Shown piece after piece: positions 8,691 to 18,598 of a DNA stretch of 64,000 bases. The stretch covers positions 1,488,001-1,552,000 of the forward strand of contig JADJBV010000001.1 in assembly GCA_016703535.1 (NCBI GenBank), read 5' to 3'. The DNA comes from Deltaproteobacteria bacterium. Its GTDB lineage: Bacteria > Myxococcota > Kuafuiibacteriia > Kuafuiibacteriales > Kuafuiibacteriaceae. The position numbers were made by a program, and so were the translations under genes. Numbering within the stretch: the first letter of the stretch is position 1; each line of letters begins with the position of its first letter. The notes below the pieces were generated by a model that saw only the letters and a list, made by a program, of their open reading frames with translations, was not told the origin of the DNA and searched no databases.

Positions 8691-9335
8691 ATGGAGCGCT
8701 GCCCCTCTTGCAGCCAGAGCACCTTCGCCGATGGCTGGTGCACCTACTGCGGCTACACCCAGCCCAAACCCCGGGTCTTGGTCGGCCAACCGGTCGCCGC
8801 CCCGATGCCCCTCGATCCAGCGTTCATCGCCGAGGTGGAGCCCTTGCCCCTCGAGGCCCTGGAGGTCTTGCCCCTGGAGGCCCTGGAGGTGATCGAGGGA
8901 GAGCCGGAGCCCTTGCCCCTGGAGGCCCTGGCGATCGTCGAAGGTGAACCCTTCGAGTTGGTCGAGGTCCCGGTCGAAGAGACCGTCGAGCGGATGGAGG
9001 GCCTCGAGACCTGGGAGCGGGTCGAGGTGGAGGTGGCGACGGGCCTGGAAGGTCTCGAGACCACCGAACTCGATCCCCGGGGTGTCCGGGAGAAGGCGCC
9101 GCCGAGCGACGGCCCGGTCATCTTTCAGTACCGCGTGTGCCCCGGTTGCCAGGCCGAACAACCGGATCCGCCGCCAGCGTTTTGCGACAACTGCGGTGAA
9201 CGGCTGAAGCTGAAGGCCAAGGGCAAAGGCAAAGACGCCGAAGACCGGATCAAGTGCAGGGAGTGTGGAGTGCCCAACAAGTCCGACGCCGGCCACTGCA
9301 TCAACTGCGGCTTCAAGCTGGCGGTGGGGATCTGA
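8691..9335 (+). CDS. Multi-zinc-ribbon protein with acidic LEALEV repeats
   Basis: A 214-residue cytoplasmic protein. An N-terminal zinc ribbon (CPSC...CTYC, residues 4-21) is followed by an acidic, low-complexity part built from repeats of EPLPLEALEV and related EGLE units (about residues 45-130). Two C-terminal ribbons end the protein: CPGC...CDNC near residues 148-168 and CREC...CINC near 190-207. Paired four-Cys ribbons are common in myxobacterial proteins of unknown role and usually bind zinc. No signal peptide or membrane segment. The next gene overlaps by one base (TGATG), so it is probably co-translated with the thioesterase. Confidence 0.7.
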   Translation: MERCPSCSQSTFADGWCTYCGYTQPKPRVLVGQPVAAPMPLDPAFIAEVEPLPLEALEVLPLEALEVIEGEPEPLPLEALAIVEGEPFELVEVPVEETVERMEGLETWERVEVEVATGLEGLETTELDPRGVREKAPPSDGPVIFQYRVCPGCQAEQPDPPPAFCDNCGERLKLKAKGKGKDAEDRIKCRECGVPNKSDAGHCINCGFKLAVGI

Positions 9336-9730
9336 TGCGCGAACACACGCACCACTTTCGTCCGATCTACGGCGACACCGACATGATGGGGGTCGTCTAC
9401 TACGGCAACTACCTGCGTTACTTCGAGGCCGGGCGCAGTGAGCTGTTGCGGGCCGCGGGCTTCGAATACAGCCGCTTCGAAGAGGCTGGGTTCCTGCTGC
9501 CGGTGGCCGAGGCCCACGCCAAGTACCACAAGCCGGCCAAATACGATGAGGAGCTCAGCCTGACCACCACGGTCAGTGAGGTCCGGATGGGCAGCATCCG
9601 GATCACCTACCGGCTGGTGCGGGTCCGGGACCAAGTCCTGATCGCCACCGGTGAGACGCTCCACGCCTGCATCGACCGGACAGGGAAGGTTGTGCGTATC
9701 CCCTCGATGCTGCGGGAAAAACTGGACTAG
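9335..9730 (+). CDS. ybgC: Acyl-CoA thioesterase, YbgC/4HBT hotdog family
   Basis: A 131-residue hotdog-fold protein, the normal length of the YbgC family. The catalytic signature GDTDMMGVVYYGNYLRYFE is present, with the nucleophile/base Asp16. It hydrolyses short- or medium-chain acyl-CoA or acyl-ACP. In many proteobacteria ybgC is linked to tol-pal, but here it follows a zinc-ribbon gene, so its substrate cannot be read from context. The start at ATG 9335 overlaps the previous stop; an in-frame start upstream at 9254 lies inside the zinc-ribbon gene and was rejected. Confidence 0.9.
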   Translation: MREHTHHFRPIYGDTDMMGVVYYGNYLRYFEAGRSELLRAAGFEYSRFEEAGFLLPVAEAHAKYHKPAKYDEELSLTTTVSEVRMGSIRITYRLVRVRDQVLIATGETLHACIDRTGKVVRIPSMLREKLD

Positions 9731-9779
9731 GGGTAAACTCCAAGCTTGCGGAGGCCTGAAAAAGGGGCCGAACATTCAC

Positions 9780-9980
9780 TTGGCCGTGCTCGACGCGTAC
9801 ATCATCGAGGAGATCAAGCGCCAAGAAGAAGAGCGGCGCCGGCGAGAAGACGCCGCCCGTCCTCGTCTGCGCATCGAGATCCCGGACCGCACCCGCCGCG
9901 AAGAGCCGACCGAAGCCCCCGAGGAGCAACCGCCGCCCGAAGAGGACGGCATCATTCGGATCGATCTGCGGGGCGCCTAA
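9780..9980 (+). CDS. Small charged protein, 66 residues, unknown function
   Basis: A short open frame starting at TTG 9780 (GTG 9786 is an alternative) and ending four bases inside the convergent SDR gene. The N-terminus is hydrophobic/helical (AVLDAYIIEEIKRQEEERRRRE) and very rich in Glu and Arg. It is followed by a Pro/Glu linker and the end IIRIDLRGA. The upstream in-frame ORF from 9651 is mostly the antisense/other-frame shadow of the thioesterase and was trimmed. No domain was recognised. The start has only a distant AAGGGG upstream. Confidence 0.55.
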   Translation: MAVLDAYIIEEIKRQEEERRRREDAARPRLRIEIPDRTRREEPTEAPEEQPPPEEDGIIRIDLRGA

Positions 9981-10819
9981 AAGCGCCCGATCTGCTCGAG
10001 CTGAGCCTTCACCTCTTCCGGCGTCCAGGTGCCAGTGTCCTTGGTGACCCCGTCGCTCTGCTCCATCTTGTATTCGAAGATCCGGCGGCCCTGGACGCCG
10101 AAGATCCGGCCGGTGACCTCCGCCGAAAGATCCGAGGCCAAAAAGCCGACCAACGGCGCGATGTGTTGGGGCCCAAGGTCGTCTTCGCTCATCCCGGCCA
10201 TCACCGGCAGATCGGTGGTCATCCGGGTCAAGGCGACGGGAGCGATGGCGTTGACGGTGATGCCGGCCTTTTGGAACTCCATCGAGGCGGTCCGGGTCAG
10301 GCCGAAGATCCCGGCCTTGGCCGCCGAATAGTTGCCTTGGCCGAAGTTGCCGAGGAGCCCCGACATCGAGGTGGTGTTGATGATCCGCCCGCCGCGGCCG
10401 GCCAACTTCATCTGCCGCGCCGCCGCCTGCAGGCAGAGGTAACTGCCCTTGAGGTGCACCTCGACCACCTTGTCGAAGTCGGCCTCGCCCATGTTGAGCA
10501 AGGTCTTGTCCCGCAGGATCCCGGCGTTGTTGACCAGGACGTCGACCCGGCCGAAGCGGTTGAGGGCGGTCCAGATCAGGGTCTGGGCGCCTTCGTAGGT
10601 CGAGATGCTCTCGTAGTGGGCGACGGCTTTGCCCCCGGCCGCGGTGATCTCCTGGACCACCACGTCGGCCGCTTTGGAGGCGCCGGCGCCGTCCCGGGTG
10701 CCGCCCAGGTCGTTGACCACCACCTGAGCCCCGGCCTGGGCCAGGTAGAGGGCGTGGGCCCGGCCGATGCCGTTCCCCGCCCCAGTCACAATCGCCACTT
10801 TCCCAAAGAGTAGAGCCAT
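9977..10819 (-). CDS. SDR-family dehydrogenase, MFE-2/hydroxyacyl-CoA dehydrogenase type
   Basis: Predicted 280 residues from ATG 10819 with GGAGGG seven bases upstream. Classical short-chain dehydrogenase: cofactor motif TGAGNGIG (residues 12-19), acidic VVVNDLGG after beta-2 (favours NAD), NNAG, and the catalytic Ser in NTTSMSG and YSAAK. Sequence features such as CGK-like start, GIGRAHAL and VVVNDLG resemble the N-terminal SDR domain of peroxisomal multifunctional enzyme type 2 (3-hydroxyacyl-CoA dehydrogenase), and the C-terminal EEVKAQLEQIGRF tail fits that group. Probable role: fatty acid beta-oxidation. It is divergent from enolase with an 83-base gap. Confidence 0.85.
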   Translation of the reverse strand: MALLFGKVAIVTGAGNGIGRAHALYLAQAGAQVVVNDLGGTRDGAGASKAADVVVQEITAAGGKAVAHYESISTYEGAQTLIWTALNRFGRVDVLVNNAGILRDKTLLNMGEADFDKVVEVHLKGSYLCLQAAARQMKLAGRGGRIINTTSMSGLLGNFGQGNYSAAKAGIFGLTRTASMEFQKAGITVNAIAPVALTRMTTDLPVMAGMSEDDLGPQHIAPLVGFLASDLSAEVTGRIFGVQGRRIFEYKMEQSDGVTKDTGTWTPEEVKAQLEQIGRF

Positions 10820-10902
10820 GGTTCCCTCCGGGCGGGGACTTGGCCCCGGATTGGCGCCGAACGTCAATCACCCGTAGGGAAGTCAGGGAGGACACGCACG
10901 CG

Positions 10903-12174
10903 ATGCTCGACATCACCCATATCCACGCCCGCGAGATCTTGGACAGCCGAGGCAACCCGACCGTGGAGGTCGAGGTCCGGCTGTCGTCTGGTGCTGAAGG
11001 CCGGGCCGCGGTCCCGAGCGGCGCCTCGACCGGGGCCCACGAGGCGATCGAGCTGCGCGACGGAGACCCTGCTCGTTATTTGGGCAAGGGCGTCGGCAAG
11101 GCGGTCGCCGCCGTCAACGAGGTGATCGCGCCGGCCCTGCTCGGCTACGACGCCTCGGATCCCTACGACATCGACGCGACCTTGTTGTCCTTGGACGGCA
11201 CCGCCAACAAGTCCCGGCTCGGCGCCAACGCCATCTTGGGCGTGTCTTTGGCGGTGGCTCGGTCCGCGGCCAACGCCTACGATCTGCCCCTCTACCGCTA
11301 CCTGGGCGGCGTCAACGCTCGGCTCTTGCCGGTGCCGCTGATGAACGTGATCAACGGCGGCGCCCACGCCGACAACGCCCTGGACGTGCAGGAGTTCATG
11401 TTGGTGCCGAAGGGCGCCGACACCTTCCGGGACGCGCTCCGTTGGGGCGTCGAGACCTTCCACCACCTCAAGAAGATCCTGAAGGACAAGAAGCTCAACA
11501 CCGCCGTCGGCGACGAAGGTGGCTTTGCGCCCAACCTGGGCTCCAACCAGGCGGCCCTGGAGTTGTTGACCGACGCCATCAGCGCCGCGGGGTACAAGCC
11601 CGGCGAGCAGATCGCCTTGGCCATGGACGTGGCGGCCACCGAGTTCTACGAAGGCGGCAAATACAGCCTGAAGGCCGACGGCCGCACCTTGAGCAGCGCC
11701 GAGATGGTGGCCTACCTGGAGGACCTGGCCGCCCGTTACCCGATCGTCAGCATCGAAGACGGCCTGGCCGAAGACGACTGGGCCGGCTGGAAGACCTTGA
11801 CCGAACGGATCGGCGACAAGGTGCAGCTGGTCGGCGACGATCTCTTCGTGACCAACGTGGAGCGCCTGCAGCGCGGCATCGACGAGAAGATCGCCAACGC
11901 CATCCTGATCAAGGTCAACCAGATCGGCACCTTGACCGAAACCTTGGCGGCGATGGATCTGGGCCGGGCCCACGGCTTCGGCCTGATCGTCAGCCACCGC
12001 TCCGGCGAAACCGAAGACAGCACCATCGCCGACCTGGCGGTGGCCACCAACGCGGGGCAGATCAAGACCGGCTCGGCGTCCCGTTCGGATCGCATGGCCA
12101 AGTACAACCAGCTGCTCCGCATCGAAGAGGCCCTCGGGCCCGCCGCGCGTTACGCTGGCCGCGACGTGTTCTGA
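10903..12174 (+). CDS. eno: Enolase
   Basis: Phosphopyruvate hydratase, 423 residues, the usual bacterial size. Converts 2-phosphoglycerate to phosphoenolpyruvate in glycolysis/gluconeogenesis and is Mg-dependent. Key blocks seen: EILDSRGNPTVEVEV, PSGASTGAHEAIELRD, GDEGGFAPN, the metal ligands in MDVAATEFY, SIEDGLAEDDW and DDLFVTN, and the signature LIKVNQIGTLTE. The active-site loop SHRSGETEDS is intact. ATG 10903 is preceded by AGGGAGGA. It is a single gene followed by a long GC-rich spacer. Confidence 0.98.
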   Translation: MLDITHIHAREILDSRGNPTVEVEVRLSSGAEGRAAVPSGASTGAHEAIELRDGDPARYLGKGVGKAVAAVNEVIAPALLGYDASDPYDIDATLLSLDGTANKSRLGANAILGVSLAVARSAANAYDLPLYRYLGGVNARLLPVPLMNVINGGAHADNALDVQEFMLVPKGADTFRDALRWGVETFHHLKKILKDKKLNTAVGDEGGFAPNLGSNQAALELLTDAISAAGYKPGEQIALAMDVAATEFYEGGKYSLKADGRTLSSAEMVAYLEDLAARYPIVSIEDGLAEDDWAGWKTLTERIGDKVQLVGDDLFVTNVERLQRGIDEKIANAILIKVNQIGTLTETLAAMDLGRAHGFGLIVSHRSGETEDSTIADLAVATNAGQIKTGSASRSDRMAKYNQLLRIEEALGPAARYAGRDVF

Positions 12175-12235
12175 TCCCGGCGCCTCGCGCCCGCCCTCCG
12201 CTCCAAATCGCAGCCTTCGGCCCGCCGGATCGCCC

Positions 12236-12263
12236 GGCCCAAGGCCCTCGTCCGCCCTGGGCC
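12236..12263 (+). terminator. GC-rich hairpin after eno, possible terminator
   Basis: Inverted repeat GGCCCAAGGC (12236-12245) and GCCCTGGGCC (12254-12263), nine of ten bases pairing, eight-base loop. No clear T tract follows, so termination by hairpin alone is uncertain. It is the only strong secondary structure in the 195-base spacer between eno and the next operon. Confidence 0.35.
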
Positions 12264-12317
12264 CTCGGCGGCCGGGGCCCCGCTTGGTTTCGGACTGACG
12301 CCACCGGGGCGGGGTGG

Positions 12318-12346
12318 TTGACGTTTTAGAGATATCTAAAATATAT
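12318..12346 (+). promoter_or_regulatory. Sigma-70-like promoter of the DHFR-like/SRPBCC/ArsR operon
   Basis: TTGACG at 12318-12323 as -35, 17-base spacer, AT-rich ATATAT at 12341-12346 as -10. The start would fall near 12353, giving a short leader with AAGGAG (12356-12361) and GAGGA just before ATG 12370. It is a striking AT-rich island inside a GC-rich spacer and overlaps the palindromes described separately. Confidence 0.6.
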
Positions 12347-12349
12347 CTC
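12324..12349. promoter_or_regulatory. Two overlapping palindromes, candidate ArsR operator
   Basis: Arms TTTTAGA (12324-12330) and TCTAAAA (12335-12341) are a perfect 7-base inverted repeat with a four-base centre. GAGATAT (12329-12335) and ATATCTC (12343-12349) form a second perfect 7-base inverted repeat with a seven-base centre. They fill the space between the -35 and cover the -10. ArsR-family repressors bind such AT-rich imperfect palindromes, and the operon's third gene is an ArsR regulator, so autoregulation is a good inference. Confidence 0.55.
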
Positions 12350-12369
12350 CGGTCCGAAGGAGAACGAGG

Positions 12370-12927
12370 ATGCGCAGCTTGCGGGTGTTCGAGTCGGTGA
12401 GCGTCGACGGCTATTTTGTGGATGAAGGCGGAGACATGGGTTGGGCCCACGCCGGGGCGCCGGATCCGGAGTTTGACGCCTGGGTGGCGAAAAACGCGGG
12501 TTCGGGCGGCGCGCTGCTGTTTGGACGCAAGACCTACCAAGAGATGGCCGGGTTCTGGCCGACGCCGATGGCCGCGGCCCAGATGCCCGAGGTCGCAAGG
12601 GGGATGAACGGGGCCAAGAAGTACCTGGTCAGCCGCACCTTGGCGCCGACCTGGTCGAACACCGAGTTGCTCCCAGGGCCGCTGGTCGAGGTGGTGCGGG
12701 CCCTCAAGGCCGAGGCCGGCCCGCCGCTGGTGATCCTGGGCAGCGGCAGCGTGGCCGCACAACTCGGCGACGCGGGGTTGGTCGACGAATACCAGCTGGT
12801 GATCGTCCCGGTGGTGCTGGGGGCGGGGCGGACCGTGTTCGGTCGCCGCCAGCCGCTCCAGCTCACCGAACACCGGGTCTTTCGGGAGAGTGGGAAGGTG
12901 GTGTTGACCTATGTTGTCCCGCGGTGA
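12370..12927 (+). CDS. Dihydrofolate reductase / RibD C-terminal-like protein
   Basis: A 185-residue protein of the RibD_C/YyaP family. It has the N-terminal FESVSVDGYF strand-turn, GRKTYQEMAGFW, and the glycine motif LGSGSVAAQL that binds NADPH in this fold, with the C-terminal VVLGAGRTVFG. Members are reductase-like proteins with no fixed substrate. It is first in a three-gene operon; the next gene overlaps by 17 bases. This gene trio (reductase, AHSA1/SRPBCC, ArsR) is seen in many actinobacteria and myxobacteria. Confidence 0.85.
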   Translation: MRSLRVFESVSVDGYFVDEGGDMGWAHAGAPDPEFDAWVAKNAGSGGALLFGRKTYQEMAGFWPTPMAAAQMPEVARGMNGAKKYLVSRTLAPTWSNTELLPGPLVEVVRALKAEAGPPLVILGSGSVAAQLGDAGLVDEYQLVIVPVVLGAGRTVFGRRQPLQLTEHRVFRESGKVVLTYVVPR

Positions 12928-13441
12928 ACTCACGCCCGACGGGGAGCACGCGACGTTGATCTTCCGGCGCCGATATCCCCACGGCATCGACCAGGTGTGG
13001 GCCGCGATCTCGACGCCGGAAGGGCTCGAGGGATGGCTGATGGCCAAGGTCGCCACGATCGAAGGCCGGGTGGGTGGGCGCATCGAGTTGGTCTCGGGGC
13101 CGCCTCAATACCACTCGATCGGCCAGGTGTTGGCTTGGGATCCCCCGCGCTTGTTCGAATACGAGTGGAACGTGGCGCCGGTGCCCGAGATGCCCCGGGG
13201 TGAGCGGGCGATCTTCCGCTTCGAGTTGACGGCCGACGGTGACGGCACGGCCTTGCGGGTGACTTACCGGCGCCTGACCCGCTCGACCGCCACCGGTTTT
13301 TTGCCCGGCCTCCACGCCTTCCTCGATCGCCTGGAAGCCCAGCTCGCGGGTCAACCGCTCCCCGACTGGCAGGAGCGTTTTTTGGCCCGGGGCGCCGAAT
13401 ACCCACAGTGGAGGGGCCATGCGGACCACGGCGGAGGCTGA
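12911..13441 (+). CDS. SRPBCC (AHSA1/START-like) domain protein
   Basis: A 176-residue small-molecule-binding-cavity protein. The FRRRYPHGIDQVWAAISTPEGLEGWL start and the GGRIEL and YEWNVAP strands fit the activator-of-Hsp90 ATPase homologue (AHSA1) group. ATG 12911 lies within the end of the reductase gene and the stop lies within the start of the ArsR gene (overlap 23 bases), so the three are translationally coupled. The ligand is unknown. SRPBCC proteins paired with ArsR regulators often respond to or bind hydrophobic molecules, which is inference. Confidence 0.85.
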   Translation: MLSRGELTPDGEHATLIFRRRYPHGIDQVWAAISTPEGLEGWLMAKVATIEGRVGGRIELVSGPPQYHSIGQVLAWDPPRLFEYEWNVAPVPEMPRGERAIFRFELTADGDGTALRVTYRRLTRSTATGFLPGLHAFLDRLEAQLAGQPLPDWQERFLARGAEYPQWRGHADHGGG

Positions 13442-13751
13442 CGTGTTCGCGGCGATCGCCCACCCGGCCCGCCGCGCAATGTTGTCGGCCCTGCTCCGCG
13501 GCGAACGGAGCGCGGGCGAGCTGGCCGAGCCTTTTGAGATGACCTTCGGCGCGGTCTCTCAACACCTCAAGGTGTTGGAGGAGGCCGAGCTGGTGGTGGT
13601 CCGGCGGGAGGGGCGACACCGCTATTACCGCTTGGCGCCCGAGCCGATCCGAGAGGTCGAGGCCTGGGCCGGGGCGTTCCGGGCGTACTTCGAAGGCCGC
13701 CTCGACGCCCTCGGCGATTACCTGGACCAGAAGCACCCGCGCCGACGGTGA
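13419..13751 (+). CDS. ArsR-family transcriptional regulator
   Basis: A 110-residue winged-helix repressor: AIAHPARRAMLSALL, then GELAEPFEMTFGAVSQHLKVLEEA (recognition helix) and the wing VVVRREGRHRYYRL. The cysteine pair (CVC) of metal-sensing ArsR proteins is missing, so it belongs to the non-metal group (SdpR/YczG-like) often found beside SRPBCC genes. It probably represses its own operon from the palindromes at 12324-12349. It is convergent with the DUF4340 gene 13 bases further on. Confidence 0.9.
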   Translation: MRTTAEADVFAAIAHPARRAMLSALLRGERSAGELAEPFEMTFGAVSQHLKVLEEAELVVVRREGRHRYYRLAPEPIREVEAWAGAFRAYFEGRLDALGDYLDQKHPRRR

Positions 13752-13764
13752 GCGGGCCGGGGCC

Positions 13765-14781
13765 TCACTTCTTGGGCGGGGTGGCCTTGGGCGCCTCGGG
13801 CTTCTTCTCGACCAGGTCTTTTTTGCCCTTGTTGAGCAGAGGCTCCACGGCCCAGCTGGCCAGGCGCACCACGTAGTCGGAGGTCGAGGCCTTGGCGTAG
13901 TACTGGTTCTCTTTCTCCAGCTTGTTGCCAATCGCCCAGGTGACCACCGTGGTCTTGAGCGGCGGGGTGCCGGCGATGGTGGAGGTGCCGGTGACCAACT
14001 CCAGGTTGGCCTTCGGGGTGTTGAGGCCGTACTCCGGCTTGTCCGCCTTGCCGACCGGCGCCTCCAGGTTGACCGTGCCGGCCTTCCTCACCAGATCATC
14101 GACCTGGGTTTTGGCCACCGGCTCGGTGAGCCCCAACACCGCCCACTCGTTGTTGACCGGGTTCTTCTCCAAGGTCAGCTGATCGACCCCGTTCTTGAGC
14201 TTGATGCTCCAGAGCTGATCGGCGCCGAACTTCAGGTAGGTCCGATCGACCCAGGTGTAGGCCCGATCGCCCAGGTCCCCGGTCGAAAGTTCGTTCACCA
14301 AGTAGACCTCGTCCTTGCCGTCGAGGCGCAGGTGCACGGTCTTGAAGCTCGGCGAGGTGCCCACGTAGAAGGTCTGATCTTTGCCCGCGACGGTGAGGGT
14401 CACCTTGCGCTGGAACTTCTCGGCCGAGACCTCCAGCTTGTCGTGGTAGGTGGCCTTCTGCAGCACCGTGGTGCGAGAGGTCAACTTGGCCAGGTTCTTC
14501 ACCAGGTCATCGACCTTCTTGCCGTCGGCGGGGAAGTCATCGGCGTCGCCGAGGCCCCACTTGCCGTTGACCTTGGTCAACAACACCTTGTTCTGAGGCG
14601 GGCCGTCCTTCTTCTCCGGAGCACCCACGATCTCCAGCTTGGTGATCTGCTCCGGGTCGAGCCCTGGGAAGACCTGGACCGTCTTCACCGAAAGGGGCTC
14701 TTCCTGGTTCATCTGCATGCCGAGCAACAGCAGGGCCTGGGCCACGAAGAGGCCGAGGAGGATCTTGTTGAGCTGGTTCAT
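13765..14781 (-). CDS. DUF4340 domain protein, partner of GldFG-like ABC transporter
   Basis: A 338-residue protein with an N-terminal membrane anchor (NKILLGLFVAQALLLLGM) and an extracytoplasmic beta-rich repeat region typical of DUF4340, with the motif FYVGTSPSFKTVHLRLDGKDEVY-like strand pattern repeated. The C-terminus is lysine-rich (low complexity). DUF4340 genes regularly follow a GldG-like gene in ABC-export loci. ATG overlaps the upstream stop by four bases (ATGA), so it is made with the transporter. The substrate is unknown. Confidence 0.8.
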   Translation of the reverse strand: MNQLNKILLGLFVAQALLLLGMQMNQEEPLSVKTVQVFPGLDPEQITKLEIVGAPEKKDGPPQNKVLLTKVNGKWGLGDADDFPADGKKVDDLVKNLAKLTSRTTVLQKATYHDKLEVSAEKFQRKVTLTVAGKDQTFYVGTSPSFKTVHLRLDGKDEVYLVNELSTGDLGDRAYTWVDRTYLKFGADQLWSIKLKNGVDQLTLEKNPVNNEWAVLGLTEPVAKTQVDDLVRKAGTVNLEAPVGKADKPEYGLNTPKANLELVTGTSTIAGTPPLKTTVVTWAIGNKLEKENQYYAKASTSDYVVRLASWAVEPLLNKGKKDLVEKKPEAPKATPPKK

Positions 14782-17674
14782 GAGCCGGCCTCCACTCCTT
14801 TATCCATCCGGGGCGCCACGGGTCGGGCGTCCGGCAACAACACGATCGGCTGGACCCGCTTCCTGCGCGTCAAGGTGAAGGCCGCCAGGGCCCCCAGCGC
14901 CACCACCACAAAGCCGTAGTTGGCCAACTCGTAGGTCGATCGTTGTTTGGGTTCGAGCGGCAACAAGGTCCGGGCGAAGGTGCCCCGGGACCGGATCGAG
15001 AGCAGGTCCACGTCCTCCAGGCCGTAGTCGACCATGTTCTGCACCAACTGCAAGTTGGATTGGGCTTGCCGGGTCAGCTGCAACACCAGGTCGTTGGCGA
15101 AGGCCGTCGAGCCCACCACGATCAACCGGGCGTTGTCGGCCGAACGTTCGACCACCGTGCCAGCTTCACCGGGTTGGGCGGTTGGGTCGGCCTTGCCTTT
15201 GTAGAAGCTGTCGAAGCTGCCCTTGATCACCACCGCGATCGGGTAGGCCTTGCGATCCGCCGGGGCCGGCGCGAAGCCGACCTCGCCGTACTTCTCGAAG
15301 TCGGGCTGCACGTTGGTGTCGTTTTGGAGGTACGCGTTTTTGCTGGAGGACAAGAGCACCGTGGCCTCCCGTTTGGCCGCGTCTTCACCGCTGGCTTCGG
15401 GGAGGTTGAGGTTGAGGGGCGAGGCCCAGGGCAGGGTGATGGCCGGTAGGCCGGCGACCACCGGGCTCCCATCGGCCATGTTCTCCGGCCGCACGTCCAC
15501 GAAGTAGGGGTACTTGAGGTAGGCCATCTCCCGGATCCGCATGCCCCGGAGCTCCCGCTCGACGGGCATCGGGATCGGCTCGTTTTGAGTGTCGAGGACC
15601 ATCGCGTCCATCACGGTGACGCCGTAGCTGGACAACAGATCATCGACCCCGGAGGTCAACTTCTTCACCTTGACCCCGCCGCCGTGGGCGTCGAGCTCGA
15701 ACTTGCTGGTCAAGACGATCACCGTGCCGCCCCGCATCAGGTGTTGGTCGATGGCGAACTTCTGCGGATCGTTGAAGTCCTCTGGCCGGTACACCAACAA
15801 CACGTCGACGTTGCCCGGGACCTTGCCGCTCTTCAGGTCCACCTCTTCCACGGTGTAGCCCTCGCCGAGCTGGCGCTGGATCATCTGAGTGACCTCGGGT
15901 TCCGGCGGCGGTTGTTGGGCCGCGAACTGGGGTGGCAGCTGGGGCTGCTCCTTCTTGGGCGGCTTGGCCAAGCCCACCGTCTTCAGGAAGCCCGGGGCGG
16001 CGCGCTTCAAGGAGGCGAAGACGTTCTTCTTGAGATCGGCCTCGGAGAGGTCGTCGCTCGCCGGGAGGCGTTCGTAGCGGTCGCCGACCTTGAGGAGGAG
16101 GTGCAGGTAGAAGGTCTCCTGGGCGAACAACGAGACCGCAAAGGGCTTGAAGCCGTAGCGCTTCAGCAAGACCTCCCGGCCCTCTTTGGCGCCGGGCTGA
16201 TCCGGGTCGATGATCTCGTACTTAAACTTACCCTTGGACTCGGCGACCAACTCATCCATCACCTTCTTGATGGTCTCGGGGGCCTTCTTGAAGTTTTCGG
16301 GCAGGCTGGCCGCGGTGACGTAGGCGTAGAGCTCGGCGGGTTGATCGAGCTTGGCGAACACCGCATCCGCAGTGCCGAAGCCGAAGGCCACCTTCTTGAT
16401 GGTCCGGGTTAGGTCGTACTCCAGGTTCCGGAGCTTCACCTCCACGTCGTTCATGCCCGAGACCTGGACCTCGATCAGATCGCCGAAGTTCAGGACCTCG
16501 TATTGATCGCCGTACTTCACCAAGATGCTGAAGTAGGAGTTGACCACCGCCTGATCGAGGCGGTCCGAGATCTTGAAGGGGAAGCTCTTGATGCCGTAGT
16601 TCTGGTTGGCCTCCTTCTCCAGCTCCGCGTCCTCCCGTGGGTCGACGTATTCGGTGATGACCTTGCCGCCAGCGACCTTGCCGTACTCTTCGATCATGTC
16701 GCGGATGCGCGGGACCATCGGCGCCAAGAGCGGGTGGGTCTTGTTGGAGAAGTAGCCCCGGATCAGGAGCGGCTCCTCCAGACCCTTCAACATGGTCCGG
16801 GTCACCGGCGAGATGCTGTATTCACCCCGTTCGGTGAGGTCGATGCGGAAGAAGGTGCCCGAGGCCAACAACACGTTGAGGACCACCGCGTTGGCGGCGA
16901 TCAACACCACCGAGGTGCTGAGGTTCCGCCGGGCCGGGGCCGCCGCCGGGCTGTCGCTCCAACCCTTGGCCTTGAGCATCACCGTGTTGATGCCCAGGAA
17001 GGTGACCGCGATGCCGAAGTAATAAGAGAGGTCGGCCAGGTCGATGACGCCGCGGCGGACACTCTCGAAGCGGCTCCCGGTGCCGATCGCGCCCAAGATC
17101 TCGGCGGCCCGATTGCCGACGTTGTTGGTCACGATCTCGGCTCCGGCCAGGTAGAAGATCCCGCAGACCACCGAACTGCCGATCAGCGCGATGACCTGGT
17201 TTTCGGTCAGGGACGAGATGCAGAGCCCGATGGCCAGGTAGGCGGCGGCCAAGAGCACCGCGCCCACGTAGCCGCCGATCACCGGCCCGAGATCGAGGTC
17301 ACCCAACATCGACACCGTGACCGGGATGCTGATGGTCAACAGCAGGGCCACCGCCACCAAGGCCAAGGCGCCCAGGAACTTGCCGACCACCAGCTCGTGG
17401 GTCTTGACCGGCAAGGTGAGCAACACCTCCAAGGTGCCGAGCTTCTGCTCTTCGCTCCAAAGCCGCATGGTCAAGGCCGCGGTCAGCGGGATCAGCAGCA
17501 CCGGCAGGAACTGGAACATGGGGCGCACGTCGGCGATGTTCCGGGCGAAGAAGGCCTGGTCACCGCTGAAAAACTCCCCAAAAACGAAGGCCAAAAAGGC
17601 CGCCAGGAAGATCATCGCCAGGGGCGACAGAAAGTAGGCGCGAAGTTCTTTTTTCGCGATCGAGAGGATGTGGT

Positions 17675-17678
<4 letters not shown>
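14778..17678 (-). CDS. Fused ABC-2 permease and GldG-like auxiliary protein
   Basis: A 966-residue protein combining two families. Residues about 1-250 are an ABC-2 type permease: first helix at SPLAMIFLAAFLAFVFGEF, several further helices and the RLWSEEQKLGTLEVLLTLPV motif. The rest is the GldG/ABC-auxiliary region: a helix at VVLIAANAVVLNVLLASGTFF, then a large extracytoplasmic part with ISPVTRTMLKGLEEPLLIRGYFS, and a final helix before LTRRKR. In Bacteroidetes GldF and GldG are separate gliding proteins; here they are one chain. GTG start overlaps the ATPase stop by four bases (GTGA). It probably forms the membrane part of an exporter of unknown substrate. Confidence 0.85.

Positions 17679-18598
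<920 letters not shown>

Noticed and set aside
12175..12369. tRNA or riboswitch between eno and the reductase operon
   Set aside because: Only a GC hairpin and the promoter/palindrome are seen; no cloverleaf or conserved riboswitch core.
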